Positions 28,436 through 36,620 of a DNA stretch of 64,000 bases are shown piece after piece. Made by a program: the position numbers and the translations under genes. This DNA is from an uncultured Bacteroidia bacterium. GTDB taxonomy: Bacteria > Bacteroidota > Bacteroidia > Bacteroidales > Prolixibacteraceae. The DNA lies in the NCBI GenBank assembly GCA_903907075.1, contig CAIVMQ010000054.1, positions 1 to 64,000 of the forward strand. The letters run 5' to 3'. A model generated the notes under the pieces. The model was not told where the DNA came from. It saw nothing but the letters and a program-made list of their open reading frames with translations, and ran no database searches. Within the stretch, counting starts at the first letter, position 1. Every line of letters starts with the position of its first letter.

Positions 28436-29161
28436 ATGCATCAAAAGACACGTGGAATAGTTTTACACAGCATAAAATATGGGGAGAGGGGGTTAATTAC
28501 GACCATCTACACCGAGTCATTTGGCAGAATGTCGTTTATTATGCAGGGCATTCACAGTAAAAAATCGGTTGTAAAAGCCAATCTTTTGAGGCAGCTATCT
28601 CTCTTGGAGATGGAGGTTGATTTTAGGCATGGGCACGAATTACAGCGCGTAAGAGAGATTAAAAATAGCTCTCCATTTAGCACAATACCTTATGAGATTA
28701 CAAAATCAACTCAAGCTCTTTTTCTCGCTGAGCTGTTATTTAAAGTCCTTCGCGAGGAAGAATCCCGACCTGAGTTATTCGCATTTCTATACGGATCGAT
28801 TCAGTTCCTTGACTTAATGGAGGAGGGAATTTCAAATTTTCACCTGCTATTTTTGATTCAGCTATCCCGATATTTGGGCTTTGCCCCGACAAACAACTAT
28901 TCGGCATCAGAGCCCTATTTTGATCTTATTGCCGGTAAATTTGCGATTAGCCCACCCGATCACCCATGGCATTTGAAGGAATCAGAAAGCGAAATCCTTT
29001 CTAAATTACTTGAAATGAACTACCAAGACGCTCTTTTTTTCAAACCGGATCAAGCAATTAGGCAAACTTTTATCTCTTTTATCCTTGAATATTATGGTCT
29101 TCACTTGGGGAATAAACTTCAGATAAAGTCACTCGATATACTCAAGCAACTTTTTCATTAA
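28436..29161 (+). CDS. recO: DNA repair protein RecO
   Basis: Recombination mediator that, with RecR, loads RecA on SSB-coated single-stranded DNA. The 241 residues show the N-terminal OB-fold opening 'KTRGIVLHSIKYGERGLITTIYTESFGRMSFIMQG' and the helical C-terminal domain ('LFLAELLFKVLREEE', 'YLGFAPTNNY', 'FDLIAGKF'). Like other Bacteroidota RecO, it lacks the C4 zinc finger of some homologues. It begins 3 bp after porZ, implying one transcript. Confidence 0.93.
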   Translation: MHQKTRGIVLHSIKYGERGLITTIYTESFGRMSFIMQGIHSKKSVVKANLLRQLSLLEMEVDFRHGHELQRVREIKNSSPFSTIPYEITKSTQALFLAELLFKVLREEESRPELFAFLYGSIQFLDLMEEGISNFHLLFLIQLSRYLGFAPTNNYSASEPYFDLIAGKFAISPPDHPWHLKESESEILSKLLEMNYQDALFFKPDQAIRQTFISFILEYYGLHLGNKLQIKSLDILKQLFH

Positions 29162-29248
29162 TAACCAATTAAACTTTTAAAAAGATCTAAAACTGTTTAA
29201 TTGTAACTTACGCAGCTATCGATTAGCCTTCAAGATTAAAAAAAATAC

Positions 29249-29256
29249 TATTTTTG
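29249..29256 (+). promoter_or_regulatory. TAnnTTTG -7 box for the aminotransferase-like gene
   Basis: TATTTTTG, 23 nt before the ATG at 29280. It indicates that the gene has its own promoter apart from porZ-recO. Confidence 0.5.
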
Positions 29257-29279
29257 TGGTAGTAATTTTTTAGAATAAA

Positions 29280-30437
29280 ATGGGTTCATCAAAAATACCA
29301 ATGCCGAAGAAAAATTCCCTTACGACAATTCTTGAAGTTGCGGAAGGGAAGAACGCTATCGACCTGGCTGTACCGATGTCGAATTTGAATTGTCCGGATA
29401 AATTAATTGATCTGGTTAGTAAGAATATGAGATTAGGGAATAATGACTATTCGCCTGTGGAAGGGGTAGGTCTATTAAGGGAGCAAATCATTAGTCTGGT
29501 AAATGCACAGAATAACACATCCTTTAATCCAGATAAAGAGATAACCATAACGGCAGGTCCAGCGCAAGCTATGACCACTGCCATCAGCACCTTTATCAAG
29601 GAGGGTGATGAAGTAATTATTTTCGAACCTGTTCAGGAGTCCTACGCCCCTTTTATTGAATTAAATGGTGGAAGGCCGATTTTTGTAACCTTAAAACTTC
29701 CAGATTTCCGTATCGACTGGGAAGAGGTAAAAAAACTCGTCACCTCAAAGACTCGAATGATCATTATCAATAATCCGCAAAATCCAATTGGCAGAATTTT
29801 TAGTGAGGAAGATATTGACCAGCTCAAGCGGTTAACCAATGGAACACGGCTGGTTATTTTAAGCAATGAGGTATTTGACAATATCGTTTTTGACAACCTT
29901 AAATTTCGCAGCCTTGCTTCGGTGCCTGATTTAGCGGCTAAATCACTTATCGTATCAAGCTTTGGACCGGTATTCAATATTACAGGATGGGGCATTGGTT
30001 ATGTCTTTGGTCCAGAGAAGTTAATGAGTGAGTTTCGAAAGATTCAGCAATTCCAAGGGTTTAGCGTAAATACTCCCGCTCAATTTGCACTTGCTGAGTT
30101 TTTGCAGGATGAGCCTGATTTCGATGCAATATGTAAAAGCTATCATACCAAACGCGATTTGTTCATTTCGTTGTTAAAAGGATCTAAATTCGATCTTGTC
30201 CCTACCCAATCGACATTTTATCAGATTTTAGATTACAGCAAAATATCGGATGAGTCAGATGTTGACTTCGCCTTGCGCCTGATTACGGATTATGGTATTT
30301 CAACAGTGCCATTTTCTGCATTTCAGCATGAAAAGACTAAATATCAACTTATTCGAGTATGCTTTGCTAAACCCGATGAACTATTAGTGCAGGCTGCAAA
30401 GAAGCTAAAAGCCATTCCTTTAAAATCTCGTCATTAA
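29280..30437 (+). CDS. Class I/II aminotransferase homologue lacking the catalytic lysine (probable pseudoenzyme)
   Basis: A 385-residue protein collinear with YbdL-type methionine aminotransferases: 'ITAGPAQAMTTAISTFIKEGDEVIIFEP', 'NNPQNPIG', 'GFSVNTPAQFALAEFL' and 'LIRVCFAKPDE'. Key PLP residues are replaced: the Schiff-base lysine of 'SSFGK' is proline here (SSFGPVF, P230), the aspartate that pairs with the pyridine nitrogen is asparagine (N196 in SNEVF), and the tyrosine of DEVY is phenylalanine (F199). The N-terminal 'SQGFPDF' region reads 'AVPMSNL'. The frame is intact over the whole length and the gene has its own promoter box, so this is not simple decay. It may be a regulatory or binding protein. 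No paralogue is in the window. Confidence 0.85.
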   Translation: MGSSKIPMPKKNSLTTILEVAEGKNAIDLAVPMSNLNCPDKLIDLVSKNMRLGNNDYSPVEGVGLLREQIISLVNAQNNTSFNPDKEITITAGPAQAMTTAISTFIKEGDEVIIFEPVQESYAPFIELNGGRPIFVTLKLPDFRIDWEEVKKLVTSKTRMIIINNPQNPIGRIFSEEDIDQLKRLTNGTRLVILSNEVFDNIVFDNLKFRSLASVPDLAAKSLIVSSFGPVFNITGWGIGYVFGPEKLMSEFRKIQQFQGFSVNTPAQFALAEFLQDEPDFDAICKSYHTKRDLFISLLKGSKFDLVPTQSTFYQILDYSKISDESDVDFALRLITDYGISTVPFSAFQHEKTKYQLIRVCFAKPDELLVQAAKKLKAIPLKSRH

Positions 30438-30510
30438 TAGCTCACTTGCCTGAAGAAATTTGCTGTGCACCCATTCGGGAAAAAGTAATCTGGCATAGCT
30501 AAAAATATCT

Positions 30511-30582
30511 GGCCTCATAGTTCAAGGGATAGAATAGAAGTTTCCTAAACTTTAGATTCGCGTTCGAGTCGCGGTGAGGCTA
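30511..30582 (+). tRNA. tRNA-Arg (anticodon CCU)
   Basis: Folds as a standard 72-nt cloverleaf: acceptor ggcctca/tgaggct with a G-U first pair, T8-A9, D stem gttc/gaat, anticodon stem gaagt/acttt with loop ttcctaa (anticodon CCT, reading AGG), and T arm tcgcg-ttcgagt-cgcgg. CCA is not encoded. The discriminator base is A at 30582. Confidence 0.92.
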
Positions 30583-30589
30583 CACAGAG

Positions 30590-30622
30590 AATCCCAACCA
30601 TTTTCATCGCATGGTTGGGATT
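30590..30622 (+). terminator. Intrinsic terminator after tRNA-Arg
   Basis: Inverted repeat aatcccaaccat / atggttgggatt with a 9-nt loop, followed by tctgttttt. It lies 7 bp past the tRNA. Confidence 0.85.
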
Positions 30623-30890
30623 TCTGTTTTTGATAATTCAGGGACTAAGCTCATGAACCTTTGAAATTTTAATTGAGGGGCTAAAAAATTATATCTTTAT
30701 CTTGTAATCTAAAATTAATCTAAATTAAATATTTTACCATAATTTTACGCGACATAACTTCGCCTATCCAACAACTCCTGAGGATATCCAGGAAGGCTTG
30801 ATTGATCTATAGAAACGTTATAGCTAATAGCATGAAACTATATACCACTAAATAATAATTTTGATTTAACACTTTAAATTAAATTCCAAG

Positions 30891-31163
30891 ATGAAAAAAT
30901 TTATGCTTAATATCCAATTGGAAGGATTGGATGTCGAAACAAGAATGAAACTACTTCCACGAGAACAGGAGGTTGTAAAAGAGTTGGAACAAAATGGGAC
31001 TATTGTAGATACCTTTATTAAACTTGATATGTCAGGAATTTTTATTGTAATGATGGCGAACGATTTTGAGGATGTTCATACAAAACTTTCCACTTTACCA
31101 TATTACCCTTATATGAAAATTGAAATTATTCCAGTGAGGGTGGTTAACAGTATAAAAGAATAA
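30891..31163 (+). CDS. Small YCII/muconolactone-isomerase-like dimeric alpha/beta-barrel protein
   Basis: A 90-residue cytoplasmic protein, 'MKKFMLNIQLEG...LPREQEVVKELEQNGTIVDTFIKLDMSGIFIVMMAND' with a C-terminal strand 'YMKIEIIPV'. The beta-alpha-beta-beta-alpha-beta pattern fits the ferredoxin-like dimeric alpha/beta-barrel superfamily (YCII or muconolactone isomerase type). No catalytic residue can be assigned. It opens a group of accessory-looking genes (30.9-34.8 kb). Confidence 0.65.
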   Translation: MKKFMLNIQLEGLDVETRMKLLPREQEVVKELEQNGTIVDTFIKLDMSGIFIVMMANDFEDVHTKLSTLPYYPYMKIEIIPVRVVNSIKE

Positions 31164-31290
31164 CTGAAGCTTTAACTGCGTGAAGCATTATAGTCCTGCA
31201 GCAAGCACAACCTAAGACTACATCACCTACATGCAAACCGTTAGATTTAGCCCGATCTGACGACCAATCAACATTAAACTAAAGGGGATA

Positions 31291-32601
31291 ATGGAGAAAC
31301 CAACGTTCAAGGAAGCATTAAAATTTTGGACTAAACTTGGGTTTATAAGTTTTGGGGGACCTGCAGGACAAGTTGCTATCATGCACGAGTTCTTAGTGGA
31401 CAAAAAGAAATGGATTAGCGAAAGTAAATTTCTACATGCATTAAACTATTGTATGGTTTTGCCAGGACCTGAAGCACAACAGCTGGCAACATATATCGGT
31501 TGGATGCTTCACGGCAATTTGGGTGGGCTTGCAGCAGGAATATTGTTTGTGCTACCTTCGATGTTCATTCTTCTTGGACTAAGTGCAATTTATGTTTCAT
31601 TCGGAAACTTACCCTGGATTTTTGCACTTTTTAGCGGACTAAAGCCTGCCATAATCGCCATTGTTATTCTTGCATTAATCAAAATAGGGAGAAAATCGCT
31701 CCTAAGTCCATTTCATTATTTTATAGCTTTAGCCGCATTCGTTTGCATCTTCTTTTTTAATATCCAGTTTCCATTAATTATTGTATGCGCACTTATTACA
31801 GCAACAATTTGCCGACAGTTTTTCCCAACATTCTTTGAAGCAACCAACAAAAAGACAATCCAAAAAGAGTTGGACGAAAAGGAATTTTACATAAATAAAC
31901 ACACCATAACACCCAATATCGGCTTCAAACCAATGCGATTCTGGAAACAAGTGAGCGTGGGCGTTTTACTTTGGACAATTCCTTTGGTTGCATTTTACAA
32001 TCTCACAAGTGACTTTGAATTTTGGAAAAAACTTTCCTTGTTCTTTACGCAAGCAGCATTTGTAACATTTGGCGGAGCTTATGCCGTTTTACCTTACGTG
32101 GCTCAAGTAAGTGTTGAGAAATTTAACTGGTTAACCAACCTACAAATGATAGATGGCCTTGCTCTCGGAGAGACAACGCCCGGCCCTTTAATTATGGTGC
32201 TTGTTTTCGTTGGATTTATGGCAGGACATAATCATTTTGGCGGTTCTCTGGCTATGGGAACACTTGGTCTTGTAACGACAACATTTTATACATTTCTTCC
32301 CTGCTTCCTTTTCATCCTTGTCGGAGCCCCAATCATTGAGCGAACACAAGAAAACAAACGAGTAAAAGAAATTCTGTCGTTTGTTACAGCAGCAGTAGTT
32401 GGGGTTATTCTTAACCTGACAATTTATCTAGGTAAAGCAGTAATTTTTCCTGCAAACATTTCATTTGCCGGACTTGACTCTATAACCCTTGGCTGGACAA
32501 TCGTTTCATTTATTGCAATGTATCGCTTTAAAATTGGAATGATAACTTGGATCGGTGCCAGTGCAGTTTTTGGACTTGTTTATTATATGATAACTCATTG
32601 A
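31291..32601 (+). CDS. chrA: Chromate transporter (CHR family, two-domain)
   Basis: An inner-membrane protein of 436 residues with two homologous halves, each opening with the CHR signature: 'FWTKLGFISFGGPAGQVAIMHEFLVDKKKWI...GPEAQQLATYIGW' and 'FFTQAAFVTFGGAYAVLPYVAQ...ALGETTPGPLIMVLVFVGF'. Long-chain CHR proteins expel chromate from the cytoplasm; physiological substrates in many bacteria are unknown. An aaagggga stretch 4 nt before the ATG resembles a Shine-Dalgarno sequence, unusual here. Neighbouring genes have no obvious link to chromate. Confidence 0.88.
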   Translation: MEKPTFKEALKFWTKLGFISFGGPAGQVAIMHEFLVDKKKWISESKFLHALNYCMVLPGPEAQQLATYIGWMLHGNLGGLAAGILFVLPSMFILLGLSAIYVSFGNLPWIFALFSGLKPAIIAIVILALIKIGRKSLLSPFHYFIALAAFVCIFFFNIQFPLIIVCALITATICRQFFPTFFEATNKKTIQKELDEKEFYINKHTITPNIGFKPMRFWKQVSVGVLLWTIPLVAFYNLTSDFEFWKKLSLFFTQAAFVTFGGAYAVLPYVAQVSVEKFNWLTNLQMIDGLALGETTPGPLIMVLVFVGFMAGHNHFGGSLAMGTLGLVTTTFYTFLPCFLFILVGAPIIERTQENKRVKEILSFVTAAVVGVILNLTIYLGKAVIFPANISFAGLDSITLGWTIVSFIAMYRFKIGMITWIGASAVFGLVYYMITH

Positions 32602-32679
32602 TTAGCTATAACACATTGAATAACTGAATAGTAGTGCTTGTATTTCAACTCACAAAAAAGATTTTACAACTGATAAAAG

Positions 32680-33051
32680 ATGAGAAAAGAAAAAATAATA
32701 TTTTGGACAGCGACAACAATCATCGCTTTATTTGAAGGAGTAATGCCAGCATTAACTTCACAAACAGAATTGGCAAAAGAAGGAATTAGACATTTGGGAT
32801 ATCCAGAATACTTTGGAAACGCGTTAGTTGTTTTTAAAGTATTAGGAGTGCTTGCAATAGTTATTCCACAAATTCCTAAACGAGTAAAAGAATGGGCATA
32901 TGCAGGTTTTGCATTTGACTTTATATTTGCAACAATTAGCCATGGTTCAGTTGACGGAATAAATGGACAAACATTCTTCCCATTGGTTGTATTTGGAATA
33001 TTAGCCGTTTCATACATTTACTATCACAAATTAATCTTAAACAAGATCTAA
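32680..33051 (+). CDS. DoxX-like membrane protein
   Basis: A 123-residue protein with four hydrophobic segments and the DoxX_2-like core 'HLGYPEYFGNALVVFKVLGVLAIVIPQIPKRVKEWAYAGFAFDFIFATISH'. It is unlike the DoxX at 17594-17959 in sequence. Its stop codon is followed in the same frame by the start-less DUF4287 reading frame, so the two could share a transcript. Often found on exchanged DNA; function unknown. Confidence 0.82.
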   Translation: MRKEKIIFWTATTIIALFEGVMPALTSQTELAKEGIRHLGYPEYFGNALVVFKVLGVLAIVIPQIPKRVKEWAYAGFAFDFIFATISHGSVDGINGQTFFPLVVFGILAVSYIYYHKLILNKI

Positions 33052-33057
33052 ATCGAT

Positions 33058-33276
33058 AGGTCGTTTCAAGTAGTTATCGACAACATAAAAGCCAAGTCAG
33101 GCAAACATCCTGACGACTTCAAAAAACGTGCTGTAGAAAAAGGATTTTTGAAAGATGGACAACTTGTAAAAACGGTGAAGGCATCCAAAATTACAAATTG
33201 GCTGAAAGAAGCATCTGAATTGGGGCACGGACATGCAATGGCCATTTACGCAACATTCAAAGGGAAAACAGATTAA
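33058..33276 (+). pseudogene. DUF4287-like gene without a start codon
   Basis: The frame directly after the doxX stop reads 'RSFQVVIDNIKAKSGKHPDDF...ASELGHGHAMAIYATFKGKTD' and then stops. This matches a complete short DUF4287 protein, whose members as I recall open with MSFQ; here the first codon is AGG instead of ATG. No other ATG or GTG lies near the start, and the frame is otherwise clean. Either the gene has lost its start by one substitution, or the AGG is an assembly error, or it is read through from doxX. It is absent from the ORF track because it has no start. Confidence 0.6.
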
Positions 33277-33338
33277 CGATGTGACGAGCCCTAGCGAATA
33301 AAGGCTACAGGAAAATTCTTAAATTGATCAATCTAACC

Positions 33339-33345
33339 TAAGGAG
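33339..33345 (+). promoter_or_regulatory. Strong Shine-Dalgarno site of the M28-like gene
   Basis: taaggag ends 5 nt before the ATG at 33351. Most genes here lack a Shine-Dalgarno sequence, as is usual in Bacteroidota, so this stands out and may mark recent transfer. Confidence 0.6.
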
Positions 33346-33350
33346 AAACA

Positions 33351-34823
33351 ATGAATAATAAGAGCGGTAATTTTTTTGACAAATCTTTGATGATGGGTTG
33401 GGTTAGGAGTATGTCCAGTTTTGGTCCTAGAAGAGCAGGTAGTCCAGCTGGGCTCATGAACGAAGATTTCCTGATGGAGCAATTAAGTAATTTCGGTCTT
33501 GAAAATGTACATAAAGAACCTATTCCTATTGTTTACAGAGAATCTCAGAAAGCTGTTCTTGAGCTTGACGAAGGTGAAGGATTTAATCCATTAAATGCAC
33601 AGTGGATACCATACACAGCCTATACTTCGGAGCGGGGCATAGAAGGAGAGCTTGTTTATGCTGATCCCAAAAAACTCTTTCAAGGTGGTGACTGGAAGGG
33701 TAAGATTGTATTGACAGATATTTCATTTCCGAATCTTAACATTAAGCAAATAGCAAAATTCTCATTGGGCATGTACGATCCTGAGGGCACATTGCTAAAT
33801 GTTAATCATCCGGCTACGTGGGTAAGAATAAACTGGCATATTTATAAAAAGGCTTTTAAAAAAGGAGCTATCGGTTTTATTGGAATTATTAAAGATCAGC
33901 CAGGTGGTTCATATCGGATGTATGCACCTTACGGTTTCAAAGAAAAAGATATTCTAGACAAACCACTACCGGGTTTCTGGGTAAGCAAAAATGATGGCCC
34001 CAAACTACGTGAGTTAGCAAAAAAAGGGAATAATCGCATAAAGATGACCCATACCGGAATTCATGAATTAGGCACTACTGCAAATATAGTTGGGGAAATA
34101 CCCGGTAAAAGTGATGAAATAATAATTCTCCATTGCCATCATGACTCCCCCTTTAAATCTCCTGTCGAAGATGCATCAGGATGTGCTGTTATTCTTGCTT
34201 TGGCAAAACATTTTGCAGAACAGAGAGATAACACTAGAAAAATAATGGTCTTATTTACAGCAGGTCACTTTTATGGTTCGATAGGAACCCGCACGTTCAT
34301 CAAGAATCACCTGAAAGATATTGTACCCAAAGTGGCACTTGAGATAACTGTCGAGCATATTGCAAAAGAAGCAATTGAAGATGCGGAAGGAAATCTAGTT
34401 TATAGTGGACAGCCAGAAGGGACCGGGATATTTGTCCCCTTCAATAAGGCAATGGTTGATATTGTATTAAATAGTGTTAAAAAAAATTCTGTAGACCGAG
34501 TATTTTTACTGCCTCCTGAGGGGCCATTAGGAGATTATCCTCCAACTGATGGTGGGGATTGGTATGAAATAGGTGTGCCATTAATAAATATTATTTCCAA
34601 TCCGGTTTACCTGCTCAACGAAGAGGATGATTTAGAATGGGTCATGGAAGATAGGCTCCCAAAAGTAGCCGGAGCCTTTGCAGATATCGTGCGCAAAACA
34701 GATGCGTTGAGTAAAAAAGAAATTGGTGAAGTAGAGTTTTCTGGCTTCAAGTTAAAAATGAAATTCATCAAACAATTGGTAAAAATAAAAACAACCAAAT
34801 TCGGTACACGTCCTGTATATTAG
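33351..34823 (+). CDS. M28-like peptidase family protein with altered active site
   Basis: A 490-residue protein without a signal peptide. The centre ('GELVYADPKKLFQGGDWKGKIVLTDI', then 'KKGAIGFIGIIKD') fits a PA-type insert, and 'IIILHCHHDSPFKSPVEDASGCAVILALAKHF' matches the M28 metal-binding H-D...D stretch. The usual glutamate pair ('gAEExG...G') is replaced by 'FTAGHFYGSIGT', and the last metal-histidine region reads 'PPTDGGDWYEIGVPLINII'. It may therefore be a divergent hydrolase of another specificity or inactive. Strong Shine-Dalgarno, monocistronic, within the accessory-looking island. Confidence 0.7.
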   Translation: MNNKSGNFFDKSLMMGWVRSMSSFGPRRAGSPAGLMNEDFLMEQLSNFGLENVHKEPIPIVYRESQKAVLELDEGEGFNPLNAQWIPYTAYTSERGIEGELVYADPKKLFQGGDWKGKIVLTDISFPNLNIKQIAKFSLGMYDPEGTLLNVNHPATWVRINWHIYKKAFKKGAIGFIGIIKDQPGGSYRMYAPYGFKEKDILDKPLPGFWVSKNDGPKLRELAKKGNNRIKMTHTGIHELGTTANIVGEIPGKSDEIIILHCHHDSPFKSPVEDASGCAVILALAKHFAEQRDNTRKIMVLFTAGHFYGSIGTRTFIKNHLKDIVPKVALEITVEHIAKEAIEDAEGNLVYSGQPEGTGIFVPFNKAMVDIVLNSVKKNSVDRVFLLPPEGPLGDYPPTDGGDWYEIGVPLINIISNPVYLLNEEDDLEWVMEDRLPKVAGAFADIVRKTDALSKKEIGEVEFSGFKLKMKFIKQLVKIKTTKFGTRPVY

Positions 34824-35247
34824 GACTATTTAGTTCAATAATATTGGGCTTGAAAAACATTAAATATGCCGAAGGTTTAATCGTGTAGTTATATACAATA
34901 ATTATTTCCCATAACATCGAATATCGTGCATGCGGGTTTTCGCGAATTTGCAGCATCTAAAAAAGTGGAGATAACCTGAATTAAAGTCGCTTCAGAATTC
35001 CGCACGATAATTTGCTGTGAAACTATTAATTTTCAACCTAGCCGACGGTTCAGTCTTTTTCACCGTCTAAATTTTTATTGGATTAACAATAACATAAGAG
35101 ACAAGAATCTGCTATTTTTCTAGTTGATGAATTTGAGTAACTTGCCAATATAAATCTGCTGTGATTCTCATGGTATTGAGATACACGAATAATGGGGTTC
35201 AACTGAAGAAAGAGATTAGTCGTCAATTTAGAAATAACCAAAAAACT
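34824..35247. other. 424-bp intergenic region
   Basis: No gene seen. It contains one short hairpin (gacggt/accgtc around 35043-35066, loop 12 nt) followed by taaatttttatt, which could terminate the M28-like transcript, although it is some 220 bp downstream. The ORF extension 35161-35247 is judged non-coding. Confidence 0.45.
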
Positions 35248-35586
35248 ATGAAAAAAACTATCTGTATTTTATTCCTATCGTTCACGAGTGTTATGGCTTT
35301 TGGAACCTGGCTTAATACCAGTCACTCAAATATTCATCATGGTGGAAATGCAACGTATAAGCCAAATGGGGTGCTTACTTTAACTTTTAGCCAACAACAA
35401 TTTGATGCTGCGGATAAAAAAGCATTTGACTCGGGATTTTTTATTACTGATACAGATATACTACTCACCGATGCAGAGTGCAAATCCCTTAATGCTCCAA
35501 CAGGAACTAGAATACCAAAAGGGAAACGAAAAATAGAATCCCAAAATAATGATGGGATCGTAATTATAGATGTAAGGACGAAATAA
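35248..35586 (+). CDS. Small secreted protein of unknown function
   Basis: A 112-residue protein with the signal peptide MKKTICILFLSFTSVMAFG. The ORF track starts 29 codons earlier, but only MKKTICIL gives an N-terminal export signal. The mature part is polar, with 'HGGNATYKPNGVLTLTFSQQQFDAADKKAFDSGFFI' and a basic, lysine-rich 'TRIPKGKRKIES'. I recognise no family. Convergent with terC. Confidence 0.6.
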   Translation: MKKTICILFLSFTSVMAFGTWLNTSHSNIHHGGNATYKPNGVLTLTFSQQQFDAADKKAFDSGFFITDTDILLTDAECKSLNAPTGTRIPKGKRKIESQNNDGIVIIDVRTK

Positions 35587-35627
35587 GCTTAGCATTGAAT
35601 ATTGGCATAGCGAGTATGCATAATTCC

Positions 35628-36398
35628 CTATTTCTTTTTTGTATCCTGCTCGATAATGCCCGCTTCGATGCCTGGGCGTAAAACAACAGGATTATGTTTC
35701 TTCTGAATCCGCATATTGATCATCTCAACAATCAGTGAGAAGAATACCGCAAAGTAGATATACCCTTTGGGAACTTCAAAATGAAATCCCTCCAATACTA
35801 ACATAAATCCAATAAGGATTAGAAAAGATAGTGCAAGAATCTCTATTGTGGGATGCTTTGCAATAAATTTGCTGATCTTACCGGCAAAGAAAATCATGAT
35901 AAACAAAGAGATTACCACCGCAATAATCATGATAGAGAGCTCATTGGTAAGTCCTACGGCGGTAAGAATTGAATCGAAAGAAAATACAATATCGAGTAAA
36001 ATAATCTGAATGATCACCTTGGATAATACCGAGCCGCCATCTTTGTGCTCTGAATGGGTTAGATTCTCCATCTTGGCATGGATTTCGGAGGTGCTCTTCG
36101 CCAAAAGAAAGAGTCCGCCGGCCAATAAAATAAGATCACGGATGCTGAATCCAAAACTAAAGATCGTAAGGATCGGTTCAATCATACTCTTTGTCATCCA
36201 GGAGATGATAATAAGGAGAAAAATCCTAAATATCAAAGCGATACTCAATCCCAGACGCCGGGCATAATGCTGTTTCTCGTGGGGAAGCCTATTGGTTACG
36301 ATTGAAATAAAGATCACATTATCAACCCCCAGGACAATCTCCAGAAAGGTTAGCATGAGTAAGGCAATCCATGCCTCAATGGTAAGAAAGATCTCCAT
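35628..36398 (-). CDS. TerC family integral membrane protein
   Basis: A 256-residue inner-membrane protein with about seven spans and the TerC signatures 'LEIVLGVDNVIFISIVTNRLP', 'GLSIALIFRIFLL', 'ILLAGGLFLLAKS' and 'IILLDIVFSFDSILTAVG'. The paired acidic residues in GVDNV and SFDS are the hallmark of this family, whose members (Alx, MeeF/MeeY) export manganese or load metal onto exported proteins; no tellurite genes are near. Monocistronic. Confidence 0.9.
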   Translation of the reverse strand: MEIFLTIEAWIALLMLTFLEIVLGVDNVIFISIVTNRLPHEKQHYARRLGLSIALIFRIFLLIIISWMTKSMIEPILTIFSFGFSIRDLILLAGGLFLLAKSTSEIHAKMENLTHSEHKDGGSVLSKVIIQIILLDIVFSFDSILTAVGLTNELSIMIIAVVISLFIMIFFAGKISKFIAKHPTIEILALSFLILIGFMLVLEGFHFEVPKGYIYFAVFFSLIVEMINMRIQKKHNPVVLRPGIEAGIIEQDTKKK

Positions 36399-36620
36399 AA
36401 TAAGGTAAAAAAAGTGGTAATTCCATTAATCTTAATAGCGGTAAAAAGTGCCGGCTATCAATTGAAATCTTGCAAATATAAAATATAATCCGCTGAATAA
36501 AGAGTCATCAACCAATCAATAGCCCTTTCGCTTCTGAATATGGCTGTTTTGAAGCAAAGGTCAAATGAATGGGGTGATAAAAGATACTCAAACGAACCTT
36601 ATTTAAATTGCCTAAAATCA

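Larger units (their letters stand above)
30438..30890. other. Intergenic region holding a tRNA and terminator
   Basis: Contains tRNA-Arg(CCU) and its terminator (both listed). The remaining 30623-30890 is AT-rich without an ORF or recognisable repeat. Confidence 0.6.
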
